Source: Flavobacterium eburneipallidum (GTDB lineage: Bacteria > Bacteroidota > Bacteroidia > Flavobacteriales > Flavobacteriaceae). From it: a DNA stretch of 64,000 bases. Location: the NCBI RefSeq assembly GCF_027111355.2, contig NZ_CP114291.2:3410001-3474000 (forward strand), in the 5' to 3' direction. Shown piece after piece: positions 56,028 to 64,000 of the stretch. The notes under the pieces were generated by a model, which saw nothing but the letters and a program-made list of their open reading frames with translations, ran no database searches and had not been told where the DNA came from. Position numbers and translations under genes: made by a program. Position 1 is the stretch's first letter. Each line of letters starts with the position of its first letter.

Positions 56028-56843
56028 TTAAACTCCACTAAAAACAGAAAAACCTCCGTCTAAAGTTACTCTTGAACCCGTAACAAATTTTGAAGCATCG
56101 CTCAACAACCAAACCAAAGCACCTATCAATTCGTCTGGATTTCCAAAACGATTAAAAGGCGTATTTTGAATAATTAGGTTTCCTCTTTCGGTCAAACTTC
56201 CGTCCGTATTGGTCAAAAGTGTTCTATTTTGTTCCGTTAAGAAAAAGCCTGGTACGATAGAATTCATTCTTATTTTATCGCCAAATCTATTGGCTAATTC
56301 TACCGCAAACCATTTGGTGTACGATTCGATAGCTGACTTTGCCAAACTATATCCCAAAACTCTCGTTACGGCATGATCTGAAGAAACAGACGAAATATTG
56401 ACAATACTTCCTGTTCCTGTATTTTTAATCACTTCACCAAAAATTTGTGTTGGCAAAATCGTTCCAAACAAATTCAGATTCATTACTTGTTGCAAAGCTC
56501 CCATATTCAATTGAAAAATATCTTTACCCGGCTGAATTACCGCATCAGGCATATTTCCTCCGGCAGCGTTTACCAATCCGTCTATTTTGCCGTATTTAGA
56601 AAGTAATGCTTCACGAGCGTTAATCAAATCTTGTTCATTTGTAACATCGGCAATTAAGGCAATGGCTTCGCCTCCTTTTTTGATAATAGCTTCCGCTCTT
56701 TCGGTGGCTACTTTTTCATTTCGACCCAAAACCCCAACAATTCCGCCAGCATCAGCAATACCATTGATAAAAGCTTCTCCTAATATTCCTGTCGCACCAG
56801 TTACGACAATTACTTTTCCTTGTAATGAAAAATCGTTTTTCAC
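56028..56843 (-). CDS. SDR family oxidoreductase, D-mannonate oxidoreductase-like
   Basis: The 271-residue protein has the classical SDR fold: nucleotide loop TGATGILG (15-22), NAAG (92-95), catalytic Ser in NISSVSS, and YSLAK with Tyr165 and Lys169. The insertion NRTLLTNTDGSLTERG followed by FNRFGNPDELIGAL is typical of SDR-type mannonate/fructuronate oxidoreductases used in Bacteroidota uronate pathways. With that reading it reduces fructuronate to mannonate with NADH. The pairing with inositol oxygenase and GH28 supports uronate catabolism. KduD-like activity on a related keto sugar is the main alternative. Confidence 0.88.
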   Translation of the reverse strand: MKNDFSLQGKVIVVTGATGILGEAFINGIADAGGIVGVLGRNEKVATERAEAIIKKGGEAIALIADVTNEQDLINAREALLSKYGKIDGLVNAAGGNMPDAVIQPGKDIFQLNMGALQQVMNLNLFGTILPTQIFGEVIKNTGTGSIVNISSVSSDHAVTRVLGYSLAKSAIESYTKWFAVELANRFGDKIRMNSIVPGFFLTEQNRTLLTNTDGSLTERGNLIIQNTPFNRFGNPDELIGALVWLLSDASKFVTGSRVTLDGGFSVFSGV

Positions 56844-56932
56844 ATTCTTAAATTTAAAGTTTATACTAAATCAGTTTACATTATAAATTCCTTTACAAAC
56901 ATTTTTCGCTTGAAAAGGAACAAGCTCCAAAA

Positions 56933-58573
56933 TTACCAAAAGACAGTATATAATGCTACTAATACGCCACTAATAATAAAAGAACCTATAATAAACTCTG
57001 AAGACACTTTGAACATGGCTGTATCTACTTCTATTTTGTGGGCTTCCAATTGCTGTTCGGTTTCGGGTTTTAAAAGACTTATGGCAACCATCATGAATAC
57101 GATTATAAAAAATGAAATCGTCATTCTATCTAAAAAAGGATAATCAGGAAAAGCACCGTTTGTCCACATTGGCAAAAATTTCAATACTGCTGCAATTGGA
57201 ACGGTGAGCAATGCACCTGCAAGTCCTGCATTTGGAGTTGTTTTTTTCCAAAACATTCCCAATAAAAAGATAGCCAAAACACCTGGCGAAAAGAAACCTA
57301 CATATTCTTGAATAAACTGATACGCTTGGTCTAATGATTTTAATTGCGGTGCTACAAGTGCGGCAATAAACATAGCCACCACCACACACCATCTTCCGGT
57401 TAGCACCAATTTTCTTTCGGATGCTCCTCGGTTGAAGTATTTTTTATAAATATCTAAAGAAAAAATCGTCGAAATACTATTGGCTTTACCCGCTAACGAA
57501 GCTACAATTGCCGCCGTTAATGCTGCCAACGCCACACCTTTCAATCCAGCTGGTAATAAATTCATCAAGGTTGGATAGGCATGATCGGGTTTTAAAACTC
57601 CTGCTGCATCAACCATTTCTTGTTGAAACATTCCGTTTTGATGCATCACATACATAGCAATACCTGGTAAAACGGCTATAATTGGAACTAATAATTTTAA
57701 GAAAGCAGCAAACAAAATTCCTTTTCGAGCCGTTTTTAAATCGGCACCCAATGCTCGTTGAACAATGTATTGGTTACAACCCCAATAGGCCAAATTATTA
57801 ATTAGCATTCCACCAACAATTACTGACATTCCAGGTAATTCTGTGTAATGTGGATTTGATTTTTCTAAAATCATGTGCAAATGTCCTGGTGCTTCGTCTT
57901 TGATAATAGCAAGTGCTTTCAGAATATCTTTTCCAAAACCAAACTGCTCTGACAATAAAGTGAGTGACAAATAAGTGGTAACCAAACCGCCTAAAATCAA
58001 TACAACCACCTGAAACATATCGGTATATCCTATTACCTTCATTCCGCCAAGAGTTACGATGATGGAAAATACACTCAACCCAATAACACAAAATTGAAAA
58101 CTTACCGGCGCGATAGATGAAATGGCCAAAGCTCCCAAATAAATTATCGAAGTAAGGTTGACAAATACATAAATCAACAGCCAAATAATAGCCATAATAG
58201 TACTTACTGTTCCGTTGTATCTTTTTGCCAAAAATTGCGGCATGGTAAATATTCTGTTTTTGAGGTAAACGGGTAGAATAAACATAGCCACTATTATCAA
58301 TGTTGCCGCCGACATCCATTCGTAAGATGCAATGGCTAATCCGATGGCAAAACCCGAGCCACTCATCCCGATAAAATGTTCTGCCGAAATATTAGAAGCA
58401 ATCAAGGAAGCACCAATTGCCCACCAAGTCAATGAGCCTTCTGCCAAGAAATATTCGTTAGAACTGGTAGCGACATTATTTTTTTTGCTTCTGTAAATGT
58501 ACATTCCGTAGGATGTAACGATAACAAAGTATATCAGAAAAACAATGTAATCTGCGGTTTGTAATGTATTCAT
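56933..58573 (-). CDS. Sodium:solute symporter (SLC5/SSS family)
   Basis: The 546-residue membrane protein has about 14 helices and SSS features: YFLAEGSLTWWAIGASLIASNISAEHFIGMSGSGFA near residues 40-76 and AALTAAIVASLAGKANSISTIFSLDIYKKYF near 350-380, where the sodium site residues lie. The family imports sugars, uronates or myo-inositol with Na+ (mammalian SMIT is SLC5A3). Its place next to inositol oxygenase and uronate genes suggests myo-inositol or a uronate as substrate. This is inferred from context. Confidence 0.93.
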   Translation of the reverse strand: MNTLQTADYIVFLIYFVIVTSYGMYIYRSKKNNVATSSNEYFLAEGSLTWWAIGASLIASNISAEHFIGMSGSGFAIGLAIASYEWMSAATLIIVAMFILPVYLKNRIFTMPQFLAKRYNGTVSTIMAIIWLLIYVFVNLTSIIYLGALAISSIAPVSFQFCVIGLSVFSIIVTLGGMKVIGYTDMFQVVVLILGGLVTTYLSLTLLSEQFGFGKDILKALAIIKDEAPGHLHMILEKSNPHYTELPGMSVIVGGMLINNLAYWGCNQYIVQRALGADLKTARKGILFAAFLKLLVPIIAVLPGIAMYVMHQNGMFQQEMVDAAGVLKPDHAYPTLMNLLPAGLKGVALAALTAAIVASLAGKANSISTIFSLDIYKKYFNRGASERKLVLTGRWCVVVAMFIAALVAPQLKSLDQAYQFIQEYVGFFSPGVLAIFLLGMFWKKTTPNAGLAGALLTVPIAAVLKFLPMWTNGAFPDYPFLDRMTISFFIIVFMMVAISLLKPETEQQLEAHKIEVDTAMFKVSSEFIIGSFIISGVLVALYTVFW

Positions 58574-58623
58574 AATTGTTGGTTGGTTTTTTGGTTGTTA
58601 GTTGTTGGTTGTTTATGTAAAAT

Positions 58624-59766
58624 TTATATTTTCAAAAACCATTTTTTCTTGTATAAAAAATAAAGTAAAATCAATTGCACGATTGTTACTGATAGGGTTA
58701 CAAATACAGGTTGCCAAATCATGGGTGAAAATTCAATCAATCCTCCGAATACAAAATGAGCCGTATGTTTAAAATTGATCAAACCTTCGGAAGCCATGTA
58801 AATCAGAATAGAATTCGAACCAATTAATAGCAATGGAAAAGCCCATTTGTGATAGCCTAAAACATCAATGATGAAGTAAAAAAAAGTGAAAAACAAAATA
58901 CTACATCCTCCTACATAACACACAAATGAACTTGTCCATAACCTTTTATTTATTGGAAAATCATAATTCCAAAGCATTCCAATCAGTATTAAAACAAGGG
59001 CTGAAGCAACCAGAATGAAAAGTTTTTTATTCGTCGAGTTACTTTGAATCCTTAAAAAAGTGCCTAAAAACACGCCCAACAAAGCCGTAGCAATGGCAGG
59101 AATTGTCGAAAATAAACCTTCAGGATCATAGACTATGCTGTGCAATCGTCCGGGTAAAAACAATTGATCGACGTAACTTGCTAATGAACCTTCTTTGGTA
59201 AAAACTCCCGCACCAAAATTAGGAACTGGTATCAATTTCATCGCCAAATAATATCCTATCAAAATCCCTACAAACCAAAGCAGCTGCTTCTTTATACCAA
59301 AATTCAAATAGATGATTCCTGCAAAAAACCAAGCCAGTCCGATGCGTCCTAAAACACTAGCAAAACGAGTTTGTTCATAGCCTTCAAAACGCAATAATCC
59401 GTTGACCACACAACCCAAAAAGATCAAAATACAAGTCCTTTTCAACATGGATAAGTAAATTTTTCGCTTCTCTTTTTGAGGCAATTCCATTGGCATTTTT
59501 ACTCCTGCGCTATTTATTTTTTTATCAAAAGAATACGGCATCGAAACTCCTGCAACGAACAGAAATATTGGAAAAATCATATCATAAAAAGTAATTCCAT
59601 TCCATTCGGTATGATTCAATTGCGACGACATCCAAACAAAAACTGGAATTGGTGCTGCTTTAGCCAAAGCGTGAATGATGTGTTCGCCACTCATAATCCA
59701 AAACATAACAAAACCTCGCAAAGCATCCAAAGAAAGTAGTCTTGTTTTTACAGTATCATCACTCAT
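58624..59766 (-). CDS. DUF5009 / acyltransferase-like membrane protein
   Basis: The 380-residue membrane protein starts LLSLDALRGFVMFWIMSGEHI and has DMIFPIFLFVAGVSMPYSF, hallmarks of the DUF5009/HGSNAT-like acyltransferase group, with about ten helices. Relatives transfer acetyl groups onto sugars (heparan-alpha-glucosaminide N-acetyltransferase). The canonical His in the first loop may be GEH here. It lies between inositol oxygenase and the symporter with 25-50 bp gaps, so it is part of the operon. Acetylation of imported sugars is possible; actual function is unknown. Confidence 0.88.
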   Translation of the reverse strand: MSDDTVKTRLLSLDALRGFVMFWIMSGEHIIHALAKAAPIPVFVWMSSQLNHTEWNGITFYDMIFPIFLFVAGVSMPYSFDKKINSAGVKMPMELPQKEKRKIYLSMLKRTCILIFLGCVVNGLLRFEGYEQTRFASVLGRIGLAWFFAGIIYLNFGIKKQLLWFVGILIGYYLAMKLIPVPNFGAGVFTKEGSLASYVDQLFLPGRLHSIVYDPEGLFSTIPAIATALLGVFLGTFLRIQSNSTNKKLFILVASALVLILIGMLWNYDFPINKRLWTSSFVCYVGGCSILFFTFFYFIIDVLGYHKWAFPLLLIGSNSILIYMASEGLINFKHTAHFVFGGLIEFSPMIWQPVFVTLSVTIVQLILLYFLYKKKWFLKI

Positions 59767-59791
59767 GTTTTACTCCTTGTATCGCGATTAT

Positions 59792-60664
59792 TTAGAACTT
59801 CAATTTTTCCGGCAAATATTTAGCCACTAACTCTTTGTAATAAGGAAGTAAAGCTTTCACATCTGGCTTAACAGGTGCTTTTGTATATAAATCATACGGA
59901 TTGAATTTTCGTACCCAATCAAACATTTCTACATCTTTCTCGTTCATCAAATGGGCATAAGCATTCTCTTTGTGTTGGGAGTAAAAAGAATGGTAGCGAA
60001 TCATATACAAAGCTGGATCTGGCAAATAATCTTTCATAATTTGGTACAAATATTCATCATGTCCCCAACTCATTTTTACGTTGTCAAGCCCACAATTTTC
60101 TTTGTAAACTCCAAATTTTGTATTGAATCTCGCATCGGTATAATCTGGATTTTCCTTGAAAAATTCAGGATATACAATTTTATCCGAATAAGCACAGCCT
60201 ACAGGAAAAGTATCTCCAACAACAGCCCATTGTGGTTCGCCAAACAAACATAAAATTTTTCCTAAATCGTGTATAAAACCCGTAAGTACAAACCAATCTT
60301 CATGACCATCGGCTCTAATAGCTTCGGAAGTTTGTAAAAGGTGTTGAGTTTGGTCTAAATCAATATCAGGATCACTGTCATCCACAAGGGTGTTCAAGAA
60401 ATCAACTGCTTCCCAAATAGACATTTCTTTTTTGTTGAACTGCAAAAATTCCTGCTCTTTGCTACACACAAAATCATAAGTCTGATAAGTGTGATTTATT
60501 CTATAGAACTCTTTTACGGTCTCTACTCTTTCAGAATCGACATAATTTCTAAATTCTTCTTTTTCTTTTACAGGTTCAGATGGATCTGGATATCGTACTA
60601 ACAAATCGTCTTCCCATTCGTCTAAATTATGTAATGGATTATCTGTATCTATTGACTTTTTCAT
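59792..60664 (-). CDS. Inositol oxygenase (myo-inositol to D-glucuronate)
   Basis: The 290-residue protein closely resembles animal [64 protein letters not shown] and FNPYDLYTK. All six ligands of the mixed-valence di-iron centre are in place: H108, H132, D133, H202, H225 and D258. The enzyme cleaves the inositol ring with O2 to give D-glucuronate. It is the first gene of the five-gene minus-strand operon and has a good promoter upstream. Function call is firm; bacterial pathway role is inferred. Confidence 0.95.
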   Translation of the reverse strand: MKKSIDTDNPLHNLDEWEDDLLVRYPDPSEPVKEKEEFRNYVDSERVETVKEFYRINHTYQTYDFVCSKEQEFLQFNKKEMSIWEAVDFLNTLVDDSDPDIDLDQTQHLLQTSEAIRADGHEDWFVLTGFIHDLGKILCLFGEPQWAVVGDTFPVGCAYSDKIVYPEFFKENPDYTDARFNTKFGVYKENCGLDNVKMSWGHDEYLYQIMKDYLPDPALYMIRYHSFYSQHKENAYAHLMNEKDVEMFDWVRKFNPYDLYTKAPVKPDVKALLPYYKELVAKYLPEKLKF

Positions 60665-60689
60665 GAGATATAAATTAAAAGTTATAAGA

Positions 60690-60717
60690 CAAAAATAGCA
60701 TTAGCATTAGCAAACAA
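60690..60717 (-). promoter_or_regulatory. Promoter of the inositol oxygenase operon
   Basis: On the minus strand TTG (60717-60715), a 17-base spacer and TATTTTTG (60697-60690) match TTG-N17-23-TAnnTTTG exactly. The start codon lies 25 bases downstream. An iterated TAATGC word in the spacer (GCTAATGCTAATGC) could be an activator contact. Confidence 0.65.
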
Positions 60718-60799
60718 AATGGACTAATACATCAAAAACATGGATATTTTTTAAAAATTCCAAAAATCAAATTCCAAAATACAATAGAGAAAAAAACAC

Positions 60800-60845
60800 A
60801 TTAAAAAACTCCAAATTCCAGTTTTAAAGTTGGAATTTGGAGTTT
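60800..60845 (-). terminator. Terminator after the hybrid sensor gene
   Basis: 15-bp stem AAACTCCAAATTCCA/TGGAATTTGGAGTTT with a 10-base loop; on the minus strand it runs into T's. A short tandem array of TTATTTG (60854-60874, three copies) lies between it and the gene end. Confidence 0.8.
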
Positions 60846-60900
60846 GAATTTTGTTATTTGTTATTTGTTATTTGATTTTTGAAATTTGTTATTTGGAATT

Positions 60901-63900
60901 TTAATTAATCAATTTGCTTGGCGGGAAACCAAACTGTTTTTTGAAACACCTACTAAAATACAAGGGGTCATTAAAACCTACCAAATTAGTTACTTCGGAA
61001 ACGTTGTATTTTTTGGTTTTCAATAATTCAGCAGATTTTTTCAAACGTATGGTTCGAATGAATTCATTGGGAGCTAAATCAGTCAATTCTTTAATTTTTC
61101 TGTACAATTTAGAAGAACTCACGCCCAGCTTATCGCATAAAAAATCGGTCGATAAATCGAATTCACTTAAATTTTCATTAATCAAATCGGTGATTTTTTG
61201 CATGAACTCTTCATCAATTGGCGAATGGGTTAGCAAACTGACTTTACTTTCTACTTCGCCAGAGAATTTTTGTTTGAGTTCCAATCTTGATTTGATGATA
61301 TTTTCCATCACAGATCGTAATAACGAGGGTTCGAATGGCTTGACTAAATAACCATCAGCGCCAGTTTCATAACCTTTAACTTTATCAGTGTTTTCGCCAA
61401 GAGCGGTCAATAAAACCACTGGAATATGACTTATGAATTCATCACTTTTGAGTTCCTTACAAAATTCGAGTCCGTCCATAACAGGCATCATCACATCGGT
61501 AACACATAAAATGGGTTTGATTTGGCGGCATAATTTAAGTCCTTCCTCTCCGTTTTCGGCTTCATACACTTTATAATAATCCGACAAATAATCGACTAAA
61601 TATTTTCGAAGCTCGATATTGTCTTCGATTACCAATATTTTTTCTTTGAGTTCGGTATTCTGGATTATTTTTTTGGCTGCTTTTTCGGGAATAAGCATAC
61701 TCAAATTATCATTTTTCAAAGCATATTCAAACACTTCTTTTCTGTCATAAGACGCTCGACCTATTGGAATTTCGACCCTAAATGTACTGCCTTTTGCCAA
61801 GGTACTTTCTACAGATATTTCTCCTTTATGAATAGCGACCAATGATTTCACTAATGATAACCCAATACCCGATCCTGTATTATGATCTTTACTATTGGTA
61901 GCTTGATAAAAGCGTTTAAAGATTTTTTCCTGACTTTTTAATGGAATTCCAATTCCGTCATCAGTTACTTCGATAATCAAAATTTCTTCTGGACTATTTT
62001 TTAATCGAATATACAAATCTACATTTCCTAATTCATTGGTAAACTTCAAAGCATTAGACAAGAGGTTATACAGGATTTTGTCGTATTTATCATTGTCAAT
62101 CCAGCCCGTAATACCTTCGACTTCGGCAATAAAATTCAATTTAATTTTCTTGTTGAATGCCATTTCCTTAAAGGAATCGAAGATGTTTTTAGAATACGTC
62201 AGAATATCTGTTTTAGAAACTTTGAGTTTTAATTCGCCCGATTGCGCTTTCCTAAAATCAAGCACCTGATTAACCAAATTGAGCAATCTACTGGCATTTT
62301 GATAAATTAAATTGTACCTGCTTTTTTCATAATCAGTGGCATGTTCATTATCTTCCAATAATTGTTTGGCAGGTCCTAAAATTAAGGTCAAAGGCGTTCT
62401 TAATTCATGTGAAATATTGGTAAAAAAGCGCAATTTTTCATTGTTCAATTTGATGTCTTGCTCTCTATTTACTTTTTCGGTAAGCAATTCTTGTTTTAGG
62501 TGAAGGCGATTTCTTATTTCCTTTCTAACAAAATAAAAAACAGCCACTAGCAGTAAAAAAAACAATAAAAAAGAAATTGGAGTCAACCAAAATGGCGGTA
62601 GCACTTTTATTTCGTAAGAAACCACTTTACTCCAATTACCATCACAATTGCTGGACATGAGTTTAAAAACATAATTCCCAGGATACAAATTGGTATATTG
62701 AATGGTTCTAGAATTGCTATTTACTGTGATCCATTTTTTATCAAAACCTTCGAGTATGTACTGAAACTTATTCAGTTTTTCGTTGGCAAATGATGGAGTT
62801 GAAAATTGAATCGAAAAATTGCGGTTTTTATAGTTGAGTTCTACCTTTTTTCCATAATTCAAATCGGTCAAAAGTGGGACTTGTCCGTTGATTTCTGTTT
62901 CTGGAAAAACCTCTTCGTTCTGCACTTTAAATTCAGTAATAACGGGTTCTGGCGACCATCTATTTCGCTTCATGGTTTGTGGCGAAAAAGAAATAATGCC
63001 GTTTTTTCCACCCAGAAAAATGGTCGAATTATTGAAATTAAAAAAACCGCTGGAGCTAAAAACATCCAATCGATTTCCGCTGTTCACGTAGTAAATATTA
63101 ATATCTGTTAAATCATATTTCACCCATGCCATGCTATTATTATTCATATTCAACCACAAATCGCCTTTGGCATCTTGCAAAATATCGGTAATCCAAATTC
63201 CAGAGATTTCTTTGAAGTTTTTTATGGTAGAAAAAGCATTCTTTTTAGGATTGTACAAGCATAATCCATAACGAGTGGAAGCCCATATTTTTCCTTTTCT
63301 GTCAATCATAATATCACTGACATTGTCCTCTTTTAGTATGCCATTTTCCCTTTTGGAAAGTGTTTTATAGGTTTCAATTTTAGTAGAAACGGTATTGTAA
63401 CGCACCACGCCCGTTTCGGTAGCAAACCACACATTATTGTGAGCGTCTTTTTCGATGGCATTAATCTGAAAACCAGGTAATAATTTACCTTTAGCCGCTT
63501 GAACTTTCAATGTTTTAGTATCCAATTCAACAGCACCTTCTCCAAAAGAACCCACCATTATGGATTGATTTCCTATTTTATTGATAGCAAAAATGGGCGA
63601 AGTGTAAAACCCAATTTTTATCTCTTTGGAACTATTAGAAGCATAATCATAAACCATCAAATTGCCATCCCAAAGACCACAATAAAACGTTTTTCCATTA
63701 TCCGAATAAATACTGGCAATATCTTTGGCTTTGTTGTGTAAGGGAACAAATCCTTTTGGACTGGAAACAAAAAGTCCGTTGTGATTGGAAACTACTATTA
63801 CTTTTCCGTCATGCGTTTTAGAAAAACCCCTTATTCGAGGCGCTTGATTGCCCAAATAACGAGAAATATCTTTGTTAAGCGCAAACTGATTTTCGTAAGG

Positions 63901-64000
63901 ATCGTATTTATCCAATCCGTCTTCGGTTCCAATCCACAATACGCCAGAAGCATCAAAATAGAGAGCCGAAACCAAATTATCTACCAAAGAAGTATTGTCA
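60901..64000 (-). CDS. Hybrid two-component system sensor/regulator (HTCS; 5' end outside window)
   Basis: The frame is open to the window edge, so the N-terminus and signal peptide are missing. The visible ~1030 residues have beta-propeller (Reg_prop) repeats such as LWIGTEDGLDKYDP, a Y_Y_Y domain (FSIQFSTPSF...YTNLYPGNYVFKL), a membrane helix, HisKA with ISHELRTPLTLILGPAKQLLE, HATPase (NLLSNALKF, DDGIGIP, GSGIGLSLVKSLV), a receiver with phosphoacceptor in VTDVMMPVMDGLEF and YLVKPFE, and an AraC HTH (SSSKLYRKIKELTDLAPNEFI). HTCS proteins bind glycan fragments and activate utilisation loci; the operon next to it is the likely target. Confidence 0.95.
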   Translation of the reverse strand, partial: DNTSLVDNLVSALYFDASGVLWIGTEDGLDKYDPYENQFALNKDISRYLGNQAPRIRGFSKTHDGKVIVVSNHNGLFVSSPKGFVPLHNKAKDIASIYSDNGKTFYCGLWDGNLMVYDYASNSSKEIKIGFYTSPIFAINKIGNQSIMVGSFGEGAVELDTKTLKVQAAKGKLLPGFQINAIEKDAHNNVWFATETGVVRYNTVSTKIETYKTLSKRENGILKEDNVSDIMIDRKGKIWASTRYGLCLYNPKKNAFSTIKNFKEISGIWITDILQDAKGDLWLNMNNNSMAWVKYDLTDINIYYVNSGNRLDVFSSSGFFNFNNSTIFLGGKNGIISFSPQTMKRNRWSPEPVITEFKVQNEEVFPETEINGQVPLLTDLNYGKKVELNYKNRNFSIQFSTPSFANEKLNKFQYILEGFDKKWITVNSNSRTIQYTNLYPGNYVFKLMSSNCDGNWSKVVSYEIKVLPPFWLTPISFLLFFLLLVAVFYFVRKEIRNRLHLKQELLTEKVNREQDIKLNNEKLRFFTNISHELRTPLTLILGPAKQLLEDNEHATDYEKSRYNLIYQNASRLLNLVNQVLDFRKAQSGELKLKVSKTDILTYSKNIFDSFKEMAFNKKIKLNFIAEVEGITGWIDNDKYDKILYNLLSNALKFTNELGNVDLYIRLKNSPEEILIIEVTDDGIGIPLKSQEKIFKRFYQATNSKDHNTGSGIGLSLVKSLVAIHKGEISVESTLAKGSTFRVEIPIGRASYDRKEVFEYALKNDNLSMLIPEKAAKKIIQNTELKEKILVIEDNIELRKYLVDYLSDYYKVYEAENGEEGLKLCRQIKPILCVTDVMMPVMDGLEFCKELKSDEFISHIPVVLLTALGENTDKVKGYETGADGYLVKPFEPSLLRSVMENIIKSRLELKQKFSGEVESKVSLLTHSPIDEEFMQKITDLINENLSEFDLSTDFLCDKLGVSSSKLYRKIKELTDLAPNEFIRTIRLKKSAELLKTKKYNVSEVTNLVGFNDPLYFSRCFKKQFGFPPSKLIN

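Noticed and set aside
60854..60895. TTATTTG tandem copies as a CRISPR-like array
   Set aside because: The unit is only 7 bases with no spacers; it is a simple tandem repeat in AT-rich DNA.

Overview
The window is a stretch of chromosome from a Flavobacterium-like member of the Bacteroidota. Signs of this are the low GC content, TAnnTTTG-type promoter elements, almost no Shine-Dalgarno sequences, type IX secretion (T9SS) sorting domains, a PorP/SprF protein, exosortase F, a lipoprotein-type TamA (TamL), a short RpoD and a hybrid two-component sensor. I saw no rRNA, tRNA, CRISPR array or transposase gene. Both ends of the window cut through genes: a SprB-repeat surface protein on the left and a hybrid two-component sensor on the right.

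Layout. 1-4.1 kb: surface adhesin and its PorP/SprF partner. 4.5-10.7 kb: glpD, an unknown membrane-anchored protein, a structured element resembling the Flavo-1 RNA, miaB, a GxxExxY gene enclosed by 39-nt inverted repeats, and a sigma-54 activator. 10.7-14.7 kb: lptE, a TPR-like gene, secG and groES-groEL. 14.9-24.8 kb: a large plug-like protein and the tamB-tamL pair. 24.9-29.2 kb, mostly minus strand: SpoIIAA-like protein, DedA, and a metal-type cassette (HYC_CC_PP protein, TonB-dependent receptor, HMA protein). 29.2-30.7 kb: exosortase XrtF, its associated protein and a divergent GAF/fRMsr gene. 30.9-36.8 kb: a photolyase island with three photolyase/cryptochrome paralogues plus TIGR03643, DUF2452, flavin reductase and a 45-residue DUF2256 protein. 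36.8-47.9 kb: a frameshifted MORN/TonB gene, rpsO, pnp, a DUF4861 protein, a histidine kinase-LytTR pair, rpoD, a MITE-like palindromic element and rpe. 48.2-52.1 kb: a large T9SS cargo protein. 52.3-54.4 kb: GlcG/HbpS-like protein, AraC regulator and a possible HEPN protein.

54.5-64 kb, minus strand: a uronate locus. A hybrid sensor is followed by a separate run of five closely spaced genes: inositol oxygenase, DUF5009 acyltransferase-like protein, SLC5-type Na+ symporter, mannonate-oxidoreductase-like SDR and GH28 glycosidase. One reading is that uronates reach a common catabolic route from two sources: myo-inositol, imported and oxidised to glucuronate, and pectic glycans cut by GH28.

The least ordinary signals are non-coding: a 197-bp palindromic element with 18-bp terminal inverted repeats and an exact 10-bp flanking duplication, the GxxExxY inverted-repeat cassette, a 40-bp perfect palindrome, and a 29-bp perfect stem inside the Flavo-1-like element. 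Domain and family names come from reading the sequence and memory; no database search was run.
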